From assembly GCA_003635315.1 (NCBI GenBank), contig PYJD01000008.1, positions 146,781 through 210,780 of the forward strand: a DNA stretch of 64,000 nt. The letters run 5' to 3'. The stretch is from Candidatus Poribacteria bacterium (GTDB taxonomy: Bacteria > Poribacteria > WGA-4E > WGA-3G). Shown in pieces: positions 62,613-64,000 of the stretch; positions within the stretch are counted from its first letter, which is position 1; each line of letters opens with the position of its first letter. The translations under genes were made by a program, and so were the position numbers. The notes under the pieces are model-generated. The model was not told the origin of the DNA. It did not search any database and worked only from the letters and a program-made list of their open reading frames with translations.

Positions 62613-63299
62613 TTATTCAGATGCTCTGTTTAGTATTCCCATTGAAAGTAATACAGCAATTAGAAGTAGGAATCCAACAAGAAGTATGGTAAACAGTTTT
62701 GTAATGAAGTTAAGAATAGCTTGAAAGCTAAAGACATTTGAACCTGATTCTCCGTAACATAAGGCATATCCACCAGTTCCAAACCAAGATCCCAAGGTCA
62801 AATGGTAATTATCGATATTGGCATGATCTAAAAATCCTGTTGGTTTTACATGATCGTGACGTCCAACAAAATAGTGTCGACCAGACTGCCATCTCAAATT
62901 TCCATCTTTAGTAATCCGATATTCGTTACCAAGTAATCCTTTTTCCCTTAATTTACTGACTTCACCTGGTTCCATTCTATCTTCCCTAATACTCATTTTT
63001 AGACCTTTAATAAAATCTTTAATGGACCCACCTTCGCGATAATATGTTTCTATATCGTTCCAATCTGCTAATCTTACATTTTCACCTAATTGTTTCTTAC
63101 ATTCTTCCTTTAGATCCTCCAGTTCTGATAGATTATGTTTAATCACATGGAACTGTTTATAACTGGCTAAAGCTCCAGAAATTGGAACCTGAAGTGATAC
63201 AGACATTCCGTAATCATAAACAAATCTGGCAATAAAAAACGTAAGAATTAATATACCCAAGACAATTATGTATTTTAGTAATGAATTTGATTTTTTCAT
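62613..63299 (-). CDS. Two-helix membrane protein with central soluble domain, uncharacterised
   Basis: Not recognised as a family. The 228 residues have an N-terminal helix (LKYIIVLGILILTFFIARFV), a central hydrophilic domain of about 150 residues with 'DWNDIETYYREGGSIKDFIK' and 'HYFVGRHDHVKPTGFLDH', and a C-terminal helix (LFTILLVGFLLLIAVLLSMG). The central domain would be outside the cytoplasm, if the first helix is a signal anchor. It is a stand-alone gene between a PGPGW-like gene and a transposase fragment. The reading frame is intact. Confidence 0.6.
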   Translation of the reverse strand: MKKSNSLLKYIIVLGILILTFFIARFVYDYGMSVSLQVPISGALASYKQFHVIKHNLSELEDLKEECKKQLGENVRLADWNDIETYYREGGSIKDFIKGLKMSIREDRMEPGEVSKLREKGLLGNEYRITKDGNLRWQSGRHYFVGRHDHVKPTGFLDHANIDNYHLTLGSWFGTGGYALCYGESGSNVFSFQAILNFITKLFTILLVGFLLLIAVLLSMGILNRASE

Positions 63300-63370
63300 T
63301 TTTACCTCTATCTGAATTTTAAGGTTATATCTTGTTTCTTTTTGTACAATGATAGCATAAGTTATAGATT

Positions 63371-63478
63371 ATACCAATTCTATTTATGATTATCTCATTA
63401 CTGGCAGTTAGGAATGAAACACCGAAGACACAAACTGAAAGTTTGTGCTACAAAAAAGAGAGTTTAGCAATTACAATA
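63371..63478. repeat. TIR repeat of the 113-bp family, copy D
   Basis: Left end ATACCAATTCTA; the core TTTATGATTATCTCATT is identical to that in copy C; then ACACAAACTGAAAGTTTGTG, a clear hairpin (ACAAACT/AGTTTGT). The right end is degenerate (TAGCAATTACAATACC). It ends about 10 bases from the stop codon of the transposase gene. Confidence 0.6.
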
Positions 63479-63488
63479 CCTTCGCCAA

Positions 63489-64000
63489 TTATCCTGGATT
63501 TAAATCAGGTTGCGTGTAATGAATAGCACCGATTGAACTTAGATGTTGCGTGATCTCATCAATAACAATTGGTTCAGGTTTTTGCGGAAGTATTTTTAAT
63601 GTTTCCTCTAAATATTTCAAGCCTCTATAGTGTGATTTCAGATCTAAAACACTATAGGGTGTATTCTCATCACCAAATCTATTTTTGAGTTTCGCACTGA
63701 CCGATACCATAAACATTGATAGGTTTGCTGCATTATTCACAGGTGTTTTGTTGACATTCATAGAATCTTGTAATCCCCAATATTGTTTCGCATCCCGGAA
63801 GTTGAACTCGATTTGAAAACGAAGGGAATAATAGTCCACCATTTTTTCTGCATCTAATGCTAAATCAGAACTAAACAATAAAATGTAGGATTGCTGATTT
63901 GTTAGCAAGTTTGTCTTGCGGACACAAACGATATTTAGAAGTTCTGTGAACTTTCGGTGCCGTAAGTTCATTTGATACACTTCGGTTCTGATGTCTTGGG
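63489..64000 (-). mobile_element. IS4-family transposase, C-terminal part, cut by the window edge
   Basis: The frame is open to the right edge of the window; the track start (63980, GTG) is arbitrary. The visible part has 'YSLRFQIEFNFRDAK', which satisfies the IS4 signature Y-x2-R-x3-E-x6-K holding the third catalytic acid of the DDE nuclease, followed by 'QYWGLQDSMNVN' and a short tail. So it belongs to an IS4-superfamily insertion sequence. The first two catalytic aspartates lie outside the window, so it is not known whether the gene is complete. No terminal inverted repeat of the IS was recognised at its left end; a MITE-like repeat lies there instead. Confidence 0.75.

Noticed and set aside
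1-64000. tRNA, rRNA or prophage segments
   Set aside because: No cloverleaf with a GGTTCGAATCC-type arm, no rRNA sequence and no phage structural genes were recognised by eye; a tRNAscan/Infernal run would be needed to exclude small RNAs.

Overview
The window is AT-rich bacterial chromosome, densely coding on both strands, with a diderm (Gram-negative type) protein set: lipoprotein signal peptides, a sedoheptulose-7-phosphate isomerase-like SIS protein, a murein amidase and NfeD/flotillin membrane proteins. The mix of Gfo/Idh/MocA dehydrogenases, TIM-barrel sugar isomerases, a DUF6785-type membrane protein, an orphan GlmL/MutL protein and many short TIR-bounded repeats resembles Candidatus Poribacteria or PVC-related lineages. 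That placement is an inference from gene content only. No rRNA, tRNA, CRISPR array or prophage was recognised.

Layout. 1-5.1 kb (minus): GldF/GldG-like ABC exporter genes, a chlorite-dismutase-family protein, a ClpX-like unfoldase with a duplicated small domain, and a LarA-like protein. 5.1-6.1 kb: a large non-coding repeat. 6.2-13.7 kb (minus): Zn alcohol dehydrogenase, ATP sulfurylase (sat), a polytopic GT-C-like protein, endonuclease III and a DUF6785-like protein. 13.8-16.6 kb (plus): a membrane-anchored DUF3352-like protein and an oxidoreductase. 16.7-24.4 kb (minus): SDR, J-domain protein overlapping an extended IF-1, CinA-like protein, esterase, DUF1015 protein next to a cysteine synthase, and an isomerase. 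24.8-26.9 kb: debris of a type I restriction-modification locus and an antitoxin-like pseudogene. 26.9-40.8 kb: sugar and hydroxy-acid metabolism (hydroxypyruvate-isomerase-like, two sugar-isomerase/dehydrogenase genes, Ldh2 dehydrogenase with an Nramp-like transporter, gnd, a HAD hydrolase, a D-2-hydroxyacid dehydrogenase) plus the GlmL-like ATPase. 40.9-46.9 kb (minus): a nitrate assimilation cluster, nasT - leader RNA - nirA - narK - nitrate reductase. 47.2-51.1 kb: SDR, dipeptide epimerase and amidase (cell-wall peptide turnover). 51.3-56.2 kb: NfeD protease, short NfeD, two FloA flotillins and small membrane proteins. 56.3-60.3 kb: SIS protein, second copy of the large repeat, ROK and FGGY sugar kinases. 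60.4-64 kb: VOC protein, SDR, small membrane proteins, and an IS4-family transposase cut by the window edge.

The most notable non-gene structures are these. (1) A dispersed repeat of about 0.6 kb (5.3-5.9 and 57.2-57.8 kb) contains a nested hairpin whose inner stem differs between copies by compensating changes. (2) An ANTAR-type antitermination leader lies upstream of nirA: two hexaloop hairpins, the second overlapping an intrinsic terminator. (3) A family of about 113-bp TIR repeats sits directly against the stop codons of minus-strand genes, always in the same orientation. (4) There are two 139-bp TIR repeats. All calls are by eye from the sequence; no database search was run.
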